A DNA stretch of 55,283 bases from Rhodobacteraceae bacterium REDSEA-S34_B6. Its GTDB lineage: Bacteria > Pseudomonadota > Alphaproteobacteria > Rhodobacterales > Rhodobacteraceae. The notes beneath the pieces are model-generated. The model saw nothing but the letters and a program-made list of their open reading frames with translations. It did no database searches and was not told the DNA's origin. The position numbers and the translations under genes were made by a program. Positions within the stretch are counted from its first letter, which is position 1. Every line of letters begins with the position of its first letter. The stretch spans positions 1-55,283 of the forward strand of contig LUQC01000035.1 of the NCBI GenBank assembly GCA_001627925.1, in the 5' to 3' direction. Shown in pieces: positions 18,481 to 27,671 of this stretch.

Positions 18481-19485
18481 TTATATCAGTTTTTGACCAA
18501 TCTTCGAGGCAACATCTGCCATTCTGCACGAAAACGCCCATTCATTGTCATACCAAGCAAGTATTCTAACCAAGTTATCACCAACTACTCTAGTTTGATC
18601 TGGAGCAAATATCGAAGAGTGGGTCGTGTGATTGAAGTCAATTGAAACTTTCGGTTCAGGATCAAATGCAAGTACTTTGCTCATATTACCTCTGGAAGCG
18701 TCTTCTATAATATCATTAATGTTTTGCGATGAAACTTTCTTTTTGGCCTTAAAAGTGAGATCAATGGCTGACACATTGGGAGTAGGTACCCTAATTGCTG
18801 TTCCATCTAGCTTTCCATCTAATTCAGGGATCACTGTTCCTATTGTTTTTGCTGCACCTGTGGAGGTTGGTATCATAGCCAGAGCTGCAGCACGACACCG
18901 ATACAAGTCGTCGTGGCGTTTGTCTAATGTTGGTTGATCACCAGTGTAACTATGTATCGTAGTCATCATCCCATAGTCTATGCCTACTATGTCATTTAAG
19001 ACCTTTGCAATAGGGGCCAAACAATTTGTCGTGCAAGATCCATTTGATAGAATTCGATCATTTCTAGAAATTTTATGATCATTAACTCCAAATATAACTG
19101 TTCGATCCACATTTTTTGCTGGTGCAGAGATTAGCACAGATTTAGCGCCATTTTTTACATGCGCTATAGCTTTATCATAAGTTGTAAATTTACCGGTGCA
19201 CTCAAGAACAACATCACAACCTGACCAATCTAAGTCATCTGCATTGTAAGAGGATAGTACTTCAATGGGACCTCTTCCAAGATCGAAGGTGTTTTGGTTA
19301 ACGTCAACCTTACCTGGAAAACGACCATGTACACTGTCATATCTTAGAAGATGCGCATTTGTTTCAATTGGACCAGGTGCGTTAACTTTAGATACTGTTA
19401 CGTCGTTTCGACCATATTCGAAGATACTTGCTAAGGTTGTTCGCCCAATTCGCCCAAATCCATTTATTCCCAGTGTTACCGTCAT
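18481..19485 (-). CDS. gap2: second glyceraldehyde-3-phosphate dehydrogenase, probable NADP-using paralogue
   Basis: A 334-residue GAPDH paralogue with the same scaffold as its neighbour: INGFGRIGRT at residues 7-16, catalytic Cys151 in SNGSCTTNCLAP, and WYDNEWAFSCR near the C-terminus. The cofactor-selecting Asp is replaced: KVNAPG has Ala36 where the other copy has Asp36. Positions 189-190 are Lys-Arg instead of Thr-Met, in the loop that faces the cofactor 2'-position in studied enzymes. Both changes point to NADP use, and so to a gluconeogenic or anabolic direction, but this is inferred from sequence. GGGGA precedes the ATG. Three operator-like palindromes lie 78-121 bases upstream. tkt is the next gene upstream on the same strand. 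Confidence 0.9.
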   Translation of the reverse strand: MTVTLGINGFGRIGRTTLASIFEYGRNDVTVSKVNAPGPIETNAHLLRYDSVHGRFPGKVDVNQNTFDLGRGPIEVLSSYNADDLDWSGCDVVLECTGKFTTYDKAIAHVKNGAKSVLISAPAKNVDRTVIFGVNDHKISRNDRILSNGSCTTNCLAPIAKVLNDIVGIDYGMMTTIHSYTGDQPTLDKRHDDLYRCRAAALAMIPTSTGAAKTIGTVIPELDGKLDGTAIRVPTPNVSAIDLTFKAKKKVSSQNINDIIEDASRGNMSKVLAFDPEPKVSIDFNHTTHSSIFAPDQTRVVGDNLVRILAWYDNEWAFSCRMADVASKIGQKLI

Positions 19486-19510
19486 TTTATCCCCAATATT
19501 TTTGATTCTT

Positions 19511-19540
19511 TTATAACCAATTTGTAAGTAATAAAAACAA
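19511..19540 (-). promoter_or_regulatory. putative promoter of gap2
   Basis: On the minus strand TTGTTT (19540-19535) and TTATAA (19516-19511) are 18 bases apart. If used, the operator cluster at 19563-19606 would lie 23-66 bases upstream of the -35, where activators usually bind. The match is moderate in an A+T-rich stretch. Confidence 0.3.
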
Positions 19541-19562
19541 TATTTTTATTTAAAATTAGTAT

Positions 19563-19606
19563 GTTAGCGGTAAACTTACATGTTTGCGCAAACAGTTAGC
19601 GCAAAC
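19563..19606 (-). promoter_or_regulatory. cluster of three LacI-type operator copies upstream of gap2
   Basis: Three related 12-mers read on the plus strand: GTTAGCGGTAAA (19563-19574, degenerate), GTTTGCGCAAAC (19582-19593, a perfect palindrome) and GTTAGCGCAAAC (19595-19606, nearly perfect). They share GTT(A/T)GCG with the palindrome before gap at 18348-18359. The second and third are almost adjacent (centres 13 bases apart) and the first two are 19 bases apart, so cooperative binding is plausible. Confidence 0.6.
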
Positions 19607-19655
19607 TATTCTATACCAAGAAAAAATAATACTGAGGTTTAGGTATGGGATCACA

Positions 19656-21674
19656 TTACAACAGATTTGTAGCTTCTGAGGCAATTCTATCTGGTGTAAT
19701 GCCAAAATGGTTAAACAAAACTTCAGCAGGAGCAGATGCACCAAAACTTTTCATACCTACAAATGAAGATTTGTTTGCTCTCGCTCTATGACCTAATAAC
19801 CATTCATCCCAACCAGTTCTAACACCGGCCTCGATACCAATTCTAATTGCTTGGCCCGAAGGTAATACGCGTCTTTTATAGGTTTCGTCTTGTTGTGAAA
19901 ATAATTCCATGCAAGGCATAGATACTACCCTTGTCCCTATCCCCTTATCTTCAAGTAATTCGCGTGCTTTCAAGGCGATAGAAACTTCGGATCCAGTCGC
20001 AATTAATATAACCCGCCTGTTTTTTGATGCTTCTTCCAAAATATATCCACCTTTAGATACTAAGTTCGCAAATTGGTGCTTTTTTCTCACAGTGGGGAGA
20101 TTTTGCCTAGACAACGCCAAAACTGATGGCGTATTCTTCATTGATAAAGCTATTTCCCAACATTCAGCAGTTTCAATTGTATCAGCAGGTCTAAATACTA
20201 ATGTATTTGGAGTAGAACGGGATATAGCGAGGTGCTCTACCGGCTGGTGTGTGGGACCATCTTCTCCAAGCCCAATACTATCGTGGGTCATAACAAAAAT
20301 AGTTGGTATTTTCATTAGTGCGGCAAGTCTCATTGCCGGTCGTGCATAATCAGTGAAGCACATAAATGTTCCGCCGTACGGTCTAATGCCTCCATGAAGA
20401 GCCATACCATTCATGGCAGCAGCCATTGCATGTTCTCGAATGCCGTAATGTATATAACGACCTTTCCGATTGTTTCTATCAAATATTTTCATATCGGTTG
20501 ATTTAGTATTATTTGATCCGGTAAGGTCTGCTGAGCCTCCTATCGTTTCCTGCATAATGCTATTTACAGCATTTAGTGTCATTTCACTTGATTTTCTTGT
20601 CGCTATTGTGGGTAATGCCGCGCTGCTTTCTTTCTTGAATTTACGAATAGCCGAGGTCAATTTTTTTGGAGCATCTCCGCTAAAAATTCTTTCAAACTCT
20701 TTTCGTTTTGAATTTGATAAATTTTCTAGGTTAGACTGCCATCTCTTGAATGCCTTATGTCCCTCGAGACCTGCTTGTTCCCACTGCTCTTTAATCGATT
20801 TGGGAATATCAAATGGTTTGTGGCTCCACTGATAAACTTCTCTCGCATTTTTAATTAGTTCTGGATCGGTTAAAGCTCCATGACCCTTTGATGTATCCTG
20901 TGCTGCTGTACCTATCGCTATATGGGTTTTACAAGCTATCATTGTGGGTTTTTCAGACTTTTTTGCGGCTGAAATTGCACTATCAATTTCTTCAGGATCA
21001 TGACCGTCTATCTCTATAACCTCCCAACCGGAGGCCTCAAAGCGTGTTTTTTGGTCGGTTGAGTCTGTAAGATCGATAGTTCCGTCTATCGTGATATTGT
21101 TGTTGTCCCAAAAAACGATAAGTTTGTGTAAACGTAAATGTCCTGCAAGGCTGATAGCCTCCTGACTGACACCTTCCATCAAACACCCGTCACCGGCAAT
21201 TACGAAAGTATGGTGATCAATAATGTTTCGCCCAAATCTTGCGCGAAGGCTTTCTTCGGCAATAGCGAACCCTACCGAATTTGCTATCCCTTGTCCCAAT
21301 GGACCGGTAGTTGTTTCTATAACATCTGATAGAAAATTCTCTGGATGGCCTGCAGTTTTTTTACCAAGCTGCCTAAAATTCTTTAGTTGATCTATGTCAA
21401 AATCAGCATAGCCACAAAGATATGCAACACTATAAAGAAGCATCGATCCGTGACCTGCAGATAAAATAAATCTGTCTCTATCTGGCCAGTTAGGTTGTGC
21501 GGTGCTAAATTTAAGATGTTTTTCGAACAAAATGGTAGCAACATCTGCCATCCCAATTGGCATGCCAGAATGGCCAGAATTTGCAGCCGCTACAGCGTCC
21601 AGTGTTAGAACACGTATGGCGTTAGCCTTCTCCCAGTGTTGGGGGTAAAGTTTTCGAAGCTTTTCAAGTTCCAT
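19656..21674 (-). CDS. tkt: transketolase
   Basis: Thiamine-diphosphate enzyme of the pentose phosphate and Calvin pathways, moving two-carbon units between sugar phosphates. The full-length 672-residue protein contains the N-terminal [15 protein letters not shown] around residue 31, the ThDP-binding [19 protein letters not shown] near 161-179, and the C-terminal-half [13 protein letters not shown] with its substrate His. The ATG is preceded by AAGGA. It heads a same-strand group tkt-gap2-gap1 and is divergent from the zauP-zapA pair across 201 bases. Confidence 0.96.
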   Translation of the reverse strand: MELEKLRKLYPQHWEKANAIRVLTLDAVAAANSGHSGMPIGMADVATILFEKHLKFSTAQPNWPDRDRFILSAGHGSMLLYSVAYLCGYADFDIDQLKNFRQLGKKTAGHPENFLSDVIETTTGPLGQGIANSVGFAIAEESLRARFGRNIIDHHTFVIAGDGCLMEGVSQEAISLAGHLRLHKLIVFWDNNNITIDGTIDLTDSTDQKTRFEASGWEVIEIDGHDPEEIDSAISAAKKSEKPTMIACKTHIAIGTAAQDTSKGHGALTDPELIKNAREVYQWSHKPFDIPKSIKEQWEQAGLEGHKAFKRWQSNLENLSNSKRKEFERIFSGDAPKKLTSAIRKFKKESSAALPTIATRKSSEMTLNAVNSIMQETIGGSADLTGSNNTKSTDMKIFDRNNRKGRYIHYGIREHAMAAAMNGMALHGGIRPYGGTFMCFTDYARPAMRLAALMKIPTIFVMTHDSIGLGEDGPTHQPVEHLAISRSTPNTLVFRPADTIETAECWEIALSMKNTPSVLALSRQNLPTVRKKHQFANLVSKGGYILEEASKNRRVILIATGSEVSIALKARELLEDKGIGTRVVSMPCMELFSQQDETYKRRVLPSGQAIRIGIEAGVRTGWDEWLLGHRARANKSSFVGMKSFGASAPAEVLFNHFGITPDRIASEATNLL

Positions 21675-21875
21675 CGAAGACCGAGTCCTTCAGCAGATTA
21701 ATCCATGACAATGCATAACATGAGTATTGCGAAGTTCAAGTGAACAGTGAGGGGTGCTGATAATGATTAAAAGTTTTTGAATAAGAAAACTTAATCTATG
21801 AAAAATTTCCAAACAGGTTTATAAAATATAGTACATCAGTAATATATCCTAGAGGGCTTGATTAAAGGGTAATAT

Positions 21876-22163
21876 ATGGAGCAAATAGTCGATTTAGAGC
21901 GTAGAATAGAGTTGGCGTTAAACGAAATTGAGCGCTCATTATCTCTATATTCGAGAAATTCTCGTGTTGGTAGTGAACCCGCTAATGAAGAGTTAGAGAA
22001 ACTTTCAATTGAGAATAAAAAGCTTGAAGCAGCAATTGAAGAATTAAAAGCTAAGCATAGTACGGAGCTGCAATCTTTATTAGCTGAAAGAGAAGAAGAG
22101 AGAGAAACCATGAAAAAACTCTACAAAAGATTAACTGAAGTTGTTGAAAATTCCGGAGAATAA
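21876..22163 (+). CDS. small coiled-coil protein, ZauP-like partner of ZapA
   Basis: A 95-residue, highly charged protein predicted to be almost wholly alpha-helical. A heptad-like pattern runs from about residue 39 to 88 (ELEKLSIENKKLEAAIEEL and onward), so a coiled coil is likely. It lies 5 bases upstream of zapA. In Caulobacter a coiled-coil protein (ZauP) encoded next to zapA works with ZapA to focus the Z-ring; position, size and composition match, but sequence identity cannot be judged here. The ATG at 21876 is preceded by a weak GGG site. Confidence 0.7.
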   Translation: MEQIVDLERRIELALNEIERSLSLYSRNSRVGSEPANEELEKLSIENKKLEAAIEELKAKHSTELQSLLAEREEERETMKKLYKRLTEVVENSGE

Positions 22164-22168
22164 AGTCT

Positions 22169-22549
22169 ATGCCTGAAATTAAGCTATCAATAGGAGGCAG
22201 AGATTTTCAAGTCGCTTGCCAAGAGGGTGAAGAAAATTTTCTCACTGACGCTGCAAATTTGTTAAATTCTGAGTCACAAAATTTGGTTTCACAGTTAGGT
22301 AGATTGTCGGAGTCTCGCATGTTGCTGATGGCAGGTTTAATGTTGGCTGATAGAATGATAAATCTAGAGAAGTCGATTAATGAGCGAGAAAAGCAAATTG
22401 AACAGAAAGAGATAGACTTAGAAAAATCGATATCTGCTGCAAAAGCTGCCTCCGATAGTAAGCCAGCGTTTGCTAATGAAATTTCTGACCTTCTGGCTAA
22501 GACTGCTAAGCGATTAGAAAGCGTCGCTAAATTAACCTCTGGTCAGTAA
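22169..22549 (+). CDS. zapA: cell division protein ZapA
   Basis: FtsZ-binding protein that bundles protofilaments at midcell. The 126-residue product has the ZapA N-terminal domain with the typical opening EIKLSIGGRDFQVACQEGEE (residues 3-22) and a long C-terminal coiled coil (about residues 65-95, Glu/Lys-rich). It is preceded by the ZauP-like gene at 5 bases. The 6S RNA gene that often follows zapA in alphaproteobacteria has no room here, since grxD ends 24 bases away on the opposite strand. Confidence 0.9.
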   Translation: MPEIKLSIGGRDFQVACQEGEENFLTDAANLLNSESQNLVSQLGRLSESRMLLMAGLMLADRMINLEKSINEREKQIEQKEIDLEKSISAAKAASDSKPAFANEISDLLAKTAKRLESVAKLTSGQ

Positions 22550-22572
22550 TTCTTTAAAGTACAAAGTGGTAA

Positions 22573-22935
22573 TCAGGCGTTTGCTTCGCGAATTTTTTCA
22601 GCTGCGTCTTTATCAAATTCAATACCATTTTTCTCAAATAAACTATCGAGTTCGCCTGATAAAGCCATCTCTGTAATTATATCACACCCGCCTACAAACT
22701 CTCCCTTGACATATAGCTGCGGAATTGTTGGCCAGTCAGAAAAGTCTTTTATTCCTTGTCTAACTACTTCATCCGCGAGTACATTTATGTCCTCATAATC
22801 GACACCAATGTAATTTAGAACACCTGCTACTTTGCTCGAAAAGCCGCATTGAGGCATTGATTTATTGCCTTTCATGTACAAGACAACGTTGTTTTCCTCG
22901 ATGGTTTTTTTTATTTGTTCGTTTACTTCAGACAT
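22573..22935 (-). CDS. grxD: monothiol glutaredoxin Grx4 family
   Basis: CGFS-type glutaredoxin that binds a glutathione-ligated [2Fe-2S] cluster and passes it to targets, often with a BolA partner. The 120-residue protein has the active-site CGFS at residues 30-33 (context MPQCGFSSKV), followed by WPTIPQLYVKGEFVGGCDI with the cis-Pro and glutathione-binding residues. It sits 10 bases downstream of bolA, the expected functional partner. Confidence 0.95.
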   Translation of the reverse strand: MSEVNEQIKKTIEENNVVLYMKGNKSMPQCGFSSKVAGVLNYIGVDYEDINVLADEVVRQGIKDFSDWPTIPQLYVKGEFVGGCDIITEMALSGELDSLFEKNGIEFDKDAAEKIREANA

Positions 22936-22945
22936 TATGGTTCCT

Positions 22946-23194
22946 TTAACTATCAGATGGGGCCTTGGTTGTTAGAGCCAATGCATGTAACTCACCATTT
23001 GAACCATCCATTTTTCCTTTTAAGGCAGCATAAACGGCCCTTTGTTGCTGTACACGGTTCATATTTTTGAAACTTTCATCAATAACCTCTGCAGAATAAT
23101 GATTTCCGTCTCCTGCCAGGTCAGTAATTGTAATACTAGCATTTGGAAATTGCTCGCGTATCATATTCTCAATTTCATTTGCCTGCATAGCCAT
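22946..23194 (-). CDS. bolA: BolA/IbaG family iron-sulfur metabolism protein
   Basis: An 82-residue BolA-fold protein that partners with CGFS glutaredoxins in [2Fe-2S] cluster handling. It shows GDGNHYSAEVIDESFKN in the first half (the His and surrounding residues act as cluster ligands in studied relatives) and the conserved RVQQQRAVYAAL helix in the second. It is directly upstream of grxD and downstream of purL on the same strand (81-base gap), the same grouping as in other alphaproteobacteria. Confidence 0.9.
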   Translation of the reverse strand: MAMQANEIENMIREQFPNASITITDLAGDGNHYSAEVIDESFKNMNRVQQQRAVYAALKGKMDGSNGELHALALTTKAPSDS

Positions 23195-23275
23195 TTCAAA
23201 TCTCCTTAAGGCATCTTAAATATTCTTTTCGCCTAAGAACAAGCCTAAAAAATCTATAGAGATAAATCTAGGTGA

Positions 23276-25435
23276 TTAGTTAAAAATTTCAGCAAAAGAA
23301 TTTCGATACTTGCTAAAAATTTTATCTTTGTCTGAACAAAAATCTGCAAATTTGATTTTATCACCACCAAGGGTTCCAATATTTTCAATTGTCACTTTAG
23401 CTTTTTTTGCATTAACAAAAAGTAACTCAGCTTGATCAAAATTACATGCAATAAGATATCTAGCTTGATCTTCTCCAAAAAGCTTAGCTGGATCTGAAGT
23501 TTGGATTTCCATGCCAAGATTTCCCTTTTCAGCTAATTCAAATGCTGCAAGTGCGATGCCACCATCTGATAAATCAGTGCAAGCATTTATGAGATGCCTA
23601 TTGTGCAATATGAAATAACCATTCTGTTTTTCAGCCATCAAGTCTACTCGGGGTGGAGGGCCATCTTGCAAATTAAACATTTCATCAACAATTGCAGACT
23701 GCCCTAAATGCCCAAAAGTATCTCCAACAACCAGCAAAAGGTCACCTGCGATAACAGAGTTAAATATTGGTTCTTCTTCTTCATTTATTAGTCCTACTGC
23801 ACCAATTGTTGGGGTAGGTAGTATTGGCTCGCCGTCCGTCTCATTATATAAGCTTACGTTGCCCGAGACTATCGGCATTTCCAGTTTTTCAGCTGCCTCT
23901 GCGATACCTTTTATAGCGAGGACAACTTGTCCCATAATTTCAGGTTTTTCTGGGTTGCCAAAATTTAAGTTGTCTGTTGACGCTATGGGTTTTGCTCCCA
24001 CCGCACATAGATTACGGAATGCTTCTGCTACAGCTTGTTTCCCGCCTTCCAACGGATCAGCTTTCACGTATCGTGGTGTCACATCGGCCGTAAATGCTAA
24101 ACTTTTATTCGTTCCATGAACTCTAACAATACCTGATCCAGTCCCAGGCGTAATTACTGTATCTGCCATAACCTGACTATCGTATTGTTGATAAACCCAT
24201 TTCTTGCAGCAGTAGTTTGGAGAACTTATCAGGGATAGCAAACCCTCAAGTGGGCTGAAGCTTTTTATAACTTGCAAAGGCTTTACTTTTGGCGGTTCTT
24301 TCCAAGATCGGTCATATTCGGGCGAATTGCGAGATAAAGCTTTTAATGGAACTTGAGCCTTTATTTCTCCATTATGTTCAATAATGAATAAGTCCTCAGG
24401 TATGGTTTCTCCAATAATTGCAAAGTCTAAGTCCCACTTTTCAAATATTGCTCGACTTTGCTCTTCTTTCTCGGGTTTAAGAACCATAAGCATCCGCTCT
24501 TGGGATTCTGACAGCATCATCTCGTATGCTGTCATATTTTTCTCGCGTGTTGGAACGAGATCTAAGTTGAGTTTAATTCCTAGGTTTCCCTTATCACCCA
24601 TTTCCACTGCAGAACATGTTAACCCTGCAGCACCCATATCTTGAATTGATACAACTGCATCTGTCTTCATTAGTTCCAAACAAGCTTCCAGAAGTCTTTT
24701 CTCTGTAAAAGGATCGCCCACTTGAACAGTAGGTCTTTTTTCTTCAAGTGTGTCGTCAAATTCAGCAGAGGCCATTGTTGCTCCGCCGACACCATCCCTC
24801 CCTGTTTTTGCACCTAGATATACCACAGGCATTCCAACTCCAGATGCTGCAGAGTAAAAAATCATATTGTGATCAACTAAACCAGCTGCAAAAGCGTTTA
24901 CCAAACAATTTCCATTATATGATTTATTAAATCGGATTTCTCCCCCAACAGTAGGAACTCCAAACGAGTTTCCATAACTACCGATGCCTTCTACGACACC
25001 GTGCACTAGTTCTTTCGTTCTTGGATGGTTTATTTCCCCAAATGATAAGGCATTCATAGCTGCTATGGGACGTGCGCCCATTGTAAATACGTCTCTGAGT
25101 ATTCCTCCAACGCCAGTTGCAGCGCCTTGATGTGGCTCAATGTAACTTGGGTGGTTATGGCTTTCCATCTTAAAAACAACAGCTTGATTGTCCCCAATGT
25201 CTACTATTCCAGCATTTTCACCAGGCCCGCAGATTACATTTTCACCCTTCGTTGGAAGTAATCGTAGCCATTTCTTAGATGATTTATAAGAACAATGTTC
25301 ATTCCACATCGCAGAAAATATCCCCAGTTCTGTAAATGTTGGATTTCGACCGATAATTTCCAGCAGAAGGTCGTATTCGCTAGAGTTAAGGCCATGACTT
25401 TCTATAAGTTCCGATGTGATTGCAGGCTCGAGCAT
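23276..25435 (-). CDS. purL: phosphoribosylformylglycinamidine synthase subunit PurL
   Basis: ATP-dependent FGAM synthase subunit of purine synthesis; works with PurS and PurQ, which are not in this window. The 719-residue small-type PurL has the N-terminal [23 protein letters not shown], the ATP-binding [20 protein letters not shown] and a second half beginning near [10 protein letters not shown]. The start is the ATG at 25435, preceded by AAGGA; a longer frame to 25489 exists but adds 18 non-family residues before the ribosome site. bolA and grxD follow on the same strand. Confidence 0.95.
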   Translation of the reverse strand: MLEPAITSELIESHGLNSSEYDLLLEIIGRNPTFTELGIFSAMWNEHCSYKSSKKWLRLLPTKGENVICGPGENAGIVDIGDNQAVVFKMESHNHPSYIEPHQGAATGVGGILRDVFTMGARPIAAMNALSFGEINHPRTKELVHGVVEGIGSYGNSFGVPTVGGEIRFNKSYNGNCLVNAFAAGLVDHNMIFYSAASGVGMPVVYLGAKTGRDGVGGATMASAEFDDTLEEKRPTVQVGDPFTEKRLLEACLELMKTDAVVSIQDMGAAGLTCSAVEMGDKGNLGIKLNLDLVPTREKNMTAYEMMLSESQERMLMVLKPEKEEQSRAIFEKWDLDFAIIGETIPEDLFIIEHNGEIKAQVPLKALSRNSPEYDRSWKEPPKVKPLQVIKSFSPLEGLLSLISSPNYCCKKWVYQQYDSQVMADTVITPGTGSGIVRVHGTNKSLAFTADVTPRYVKADPLEGGKQAVAEAFRNLCAVGAKPIASTDNLNFGNPEKPEIMGQVVLAIKGIAEAAEKLEMPIVSGNVSLYNETDGEPILPTPTIGAVGLINEEEEPIFNSVIAGDLLLVVGDTFGHLGQSAIVDEMFNLQDGPPPRVDLMAEKQNGYFILHNRHLINACTDLSDGGIALAAFELAEKGNLGMEIQTSDPAKLFGEDQARYLIACNFDQAELLFVNAKKAKVTIENIGTLGGDKIKFADFCSDKDKIFSKYRNSFAEIFN

Positions 25436-25572
25436 TTTATTCCTTGATTTATTGCTGTTTCTAGTAATGGATTGATAAAGTGAGAGCAATGGAAAGGTTT
25501 TTGTGATAAGGATTTTTAGGTCGATGTGCTTAATAAATGGCTTATTTTTTGAGATACAAACGAATAAAAGTT

Positions 25573-25593
25573 AAAAACTTTTTAAAAGTTTTT
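25573..25593. repeat. A/T inverted repeat in the purL / M24 intergenic region
   Basis: AAAAACTTTT, one T, then AAAAGTTTTT form a perfect 10-base inverted repeat inside a 256-base divergent intergenic region that is extremely A+T-rich with phased A-tracts. It could be bent DNA, a weak binding site, or simply the result of base composition. Confidence 0.5.
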
Positions 25594-25691
25594 TAGTAAA
25601 AGTATTTTTAAGTTTTGAACGATTAACGAATGGAAACGAGTTTTGGAACTTGTAGATTTAAATAAAAATTTTTTTATTAGGGGATTACAAA

Positions 25692-26843
25692 ATGCGTGGT
25701 TTCACTCCTAATGAGTTTAATGCTAGATTGTCTAAGGCTCAAATTTTATTACAAAAGTCTGATCTTGATTGCCTATTGGTAACAAATGAGGCAGATTTTC
25801 GCTATTTTACAGGATTTTTAACTCGTTTTTGGGAAAGTCCTACGAGGCCATGGTTTTTGCTAATTTTTGCCAATTATCCGCCAATAACTATAGTGCCATC
25901 TATCGGAGTACATCTACTAAAAAAAACTTGGTCTGGTGAAATTCGTTCGTGGGAAAGCCCGAACGTTTCAGACGAGGGTATTTCATTATTGCAAGATATT
26001 TTATCTGAATTTCTCCAAAAAAATGGAAGAGTTGGCCTTCCGTCAGGTCCGGAAACATTGTTGCGCATGCCGCTCGTTTACTTCAATCAATTGAGGTCAT
26101 CTCTAGATAAACTTCACTTTGTAAGTGACTGTGAAATAGTTAAAAACTTGAGATTGATTAAATCTGAATCAGAAGTTAAAAAAATCAGCCAAGCCGCTGC
26201 AATTGCTGGACGTGCATTTTCTCGAATAAATGAGGTTGCAAGGAGTGGTGTCCAACTCTCGAAAGTTTTTAGAGATTTTCAAGCTTTGTGTTTAGATGAG
26301 GGCGCTGACTGGGTATCTTATTTGGCTGGTGCATCAGAGCATGGTGGATATTCTGATGTTATATCTCCTGCTAAAGATGCGCCATTAGTAGCAGGAGATG
26401 TTTTGATGTTAGACACTGGAGTTGTTTATGACGGCTATTTTTGTGACTACAACCGAAATTTTGGTGTAACTGAGATCTCCAATAGGCTGAGCTCTAGCTG
26501 GGATCGATTGCAAGAGGCAACGGAGGCTGGTAAAAAAATGCTCATCCCCGGAAATACTGCGAAACAGGTGTTTTTTGCAATGAACGCAATTCTTCAAGAA
26601 GGTAAGAAAAGAAAAAATAGCTCTGGCCGTTTAGGTCATGGTTTGGGTATGCAGCTTACAGAATGGCCTTCCTTTTCAAAATATGATGAAACAATATTAC
26701 AAGTAGGTATGGTCGTTACGCTTGAGCCAATAATAGATATAGATGACGAAAAGATTTTAGTTCATGAGGATAATTTTTTAATTACGGCAAATGGTCCAGA
26801 ACAAATTAGTCCTCAATGTAATCCAAAAATACCTGTAATTTAG
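25692..26843 (+). CDS. M24 family metallohydrolase (Xaa-Pro dipeptidase / creatinase-like)
   Basis: A 383-residue protein with the two-domain creatinase/aminopeptidase P layout: an N-terminal domain (residues 1-150) and a C-terminal pita-bread domain. All five expected metal ligands can be seen: Asp241 and Asp252 (in MLDTGVVYDGYFCDY), His316 (GRLGHGLGM), Glu345 (VTLEPIID) and Glu359 (LVHEDNF). It is therefore likely an active dinuclear metal hydrolase of a peptide or cyclic amide bond. The substrate is unknown. The racemase-superfamily gene 9 bases downstream resembles the pairing of ectoine hydrolase with EutA, but the rest of an ectoine set is absent and this sequence does not look like a close ectoine hydrolase. 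Confidence 0.82.
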   Translation: MRGFTPNEFNARLSKAQILLQKSDLDCLLVTNEADFRYFTGFLTRFWESPTRPWFLLIFANYPPITIVPSIGVHLLKKTWSGEIRSWESPNVSDEGISLLQDILSEFLQKNGRVGLPSGPETLLRMPLVYFNQLRSSLDKLHFVSDCEIVKNLRLIKSESEVKKISQAAAIAGRAFSRINEVARSGVQLSKVFRDFQALCLDEGADWVSYLAGASEHGGYSDVISPAKDAPLVAGDVLMLDTGVVYDGYFCDYNRNFGVTEISNRLSSSWDRLQEATEAGKKMLIPGNTAKQVFFAMNAILQEGKKRKNSSGRLGHGLGMQLTEWPSFSKYDETILQVGMVVTLEPIIDIDDEKILVHEDNFLITANGPEQISPQCNPKIPVI

Positions 26844-26852
26844 AGAAATCCA

Positions 26853-27596
26853 GTGCGGAAAGTTTCTTACGAAATCGGATTACCTATAGGCTCTAAGGCT
26901 AAACTTGGCTTAATTGTGCTCCAAGCCGATGAAACCATTGAATACGAGTTTTGGCAGCTAATATCAAAGTTGGATTTGGCGCTTCACGTGAGTCGCATTC
27001 CTAGTAATAGTGAAGTATCTAAGGATGGCTTAATGGCCATGAAGAAAGAACTGTCGGAAGCTGCAAGTTTGTTTCCTGAAAAAATTAGATTTAATGTTGT
27101 TGGCTACGCCTGTACCAGTGCCTCGAGTATAATCGGCTCTGAAGTTGTGTCAGATATGATTAGAAAGGGATGCGATGCACAGGAGGTTTGCAATCCTATC
27201 TCTGCATTAATAGCTGCATGCAAGAAAATGAAAATAAATGATCTTTTGTTTTTAACACCCTATGTTAGCAATGTTTCTGAGCATTTAATTGAGGAGGTTA
27301 ATTCTAATGGGATTAGAACAACGGTAACAGCTAGTTTTGATGAAAAAAACGAAGCGAGTGTAGCGAGGATAAGACCAACTTCAATCGTTGATGCAGTAAA
27401 TGAGCTATATTCGGGACAGTCGGCAATATTTATTTCATGCACTAACCTTCAAACATTTACTATTATTGAAGAAATTGAAAAAAAATGTGGTTGCATTTGT
27501 TTTTCGTCAAACCAAGTCTTAATTTGGCAGATGTTACGTCTTGCCGAAATTGATCATAATCTAAGAGGTTATGGTAAACTTTTAAGTAAAAGTTAG
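26853..27596 (+). CDS. Asp/Glu racemase superfamily protein (maleate isomerase / EutA-like)
   Basis: A 247-residue protein with the two-cysteine pattern of this superfamily: Cys87 in GYACTSASS and Cys196 in FISCTNLQT, the expected catalytic pair of racemases, maleate cis-trans isomerases and, as a single Cys, arylmalonate decarboxylases. The start is GTG at 26853, 9 bases after the M24 gene, so the two are very likely co-transcribed. Having both cysteines argues for an isomerase or racemase rather than a decarboxylase. It may act on the product of the M24 enzyme; the substrate is not known. It converges on the LysR gene. Confidence 0.78.
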   Translation: MRKVSYEIGLPIGSKAKLGLIVLQADETIEYEFWQLISKLDLALHVSRIPSNSEVSKDGLMAMKKELSEAASLFPEKIRFNVVGYACTSASSIIGSEVVSDMIRKGCDAQEVCNPISALIAACKKMKINDLLFLTPYVSNVSEHLIEEVNSNGIRTTVTASFDEKNEASVARIRPTSIVDAVNELYSGQSAIFISCTNLQTFTIIEEIEKKCGCICFSSNQVLIWQMLRLAEIDHNLRGYGKLLSKS

Positions 27597-27671
27597 ATTT
27601 GCAAAATTTAGAGGGTAAATATAAAATTTAAGCGAACTTAAGTGTATCAGCCCGGCAAGCTCCAAAAAATT

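Noticed and set aside
22550-22572. 6S RNA gene after zapA, as in many alphaproteobacteria
   Set aside because: Only 23 bases separate zapA from the end of grxD, far too short.
25573-25593. A/T inverted repeat as a rho-independent terminator for purL or the M24 gene
   Set aside because: It lies in a divergent promoter region, not at a gene end, and has almost no G-C pairs.
25617-25631. Possible SOS box GAAC-N7-GAAT before the M24 gene
   Set aside because: One of the eight fixed bases differs, the region is very A+T-rich, and there is no link between this gene and DNA repair; a chance match is likely.
25692-26843. DMSP lyase DddP (an M24 member common in roseobacters)
   Set aside because: The sequence lacks the long N-terminal region and characteristic segments of DddP and is about 60 residues shorter; it looks like the Xaa-Pro dipeptidase/creatinase group.
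27628-27641. Hairpin TTAAG-CGAA-CTTAA between the convergent racemase-like and LysR genes as a terminator
   Set aside because: Only five A/T-rich base pairs and no T-run on either strand; too weak to call.
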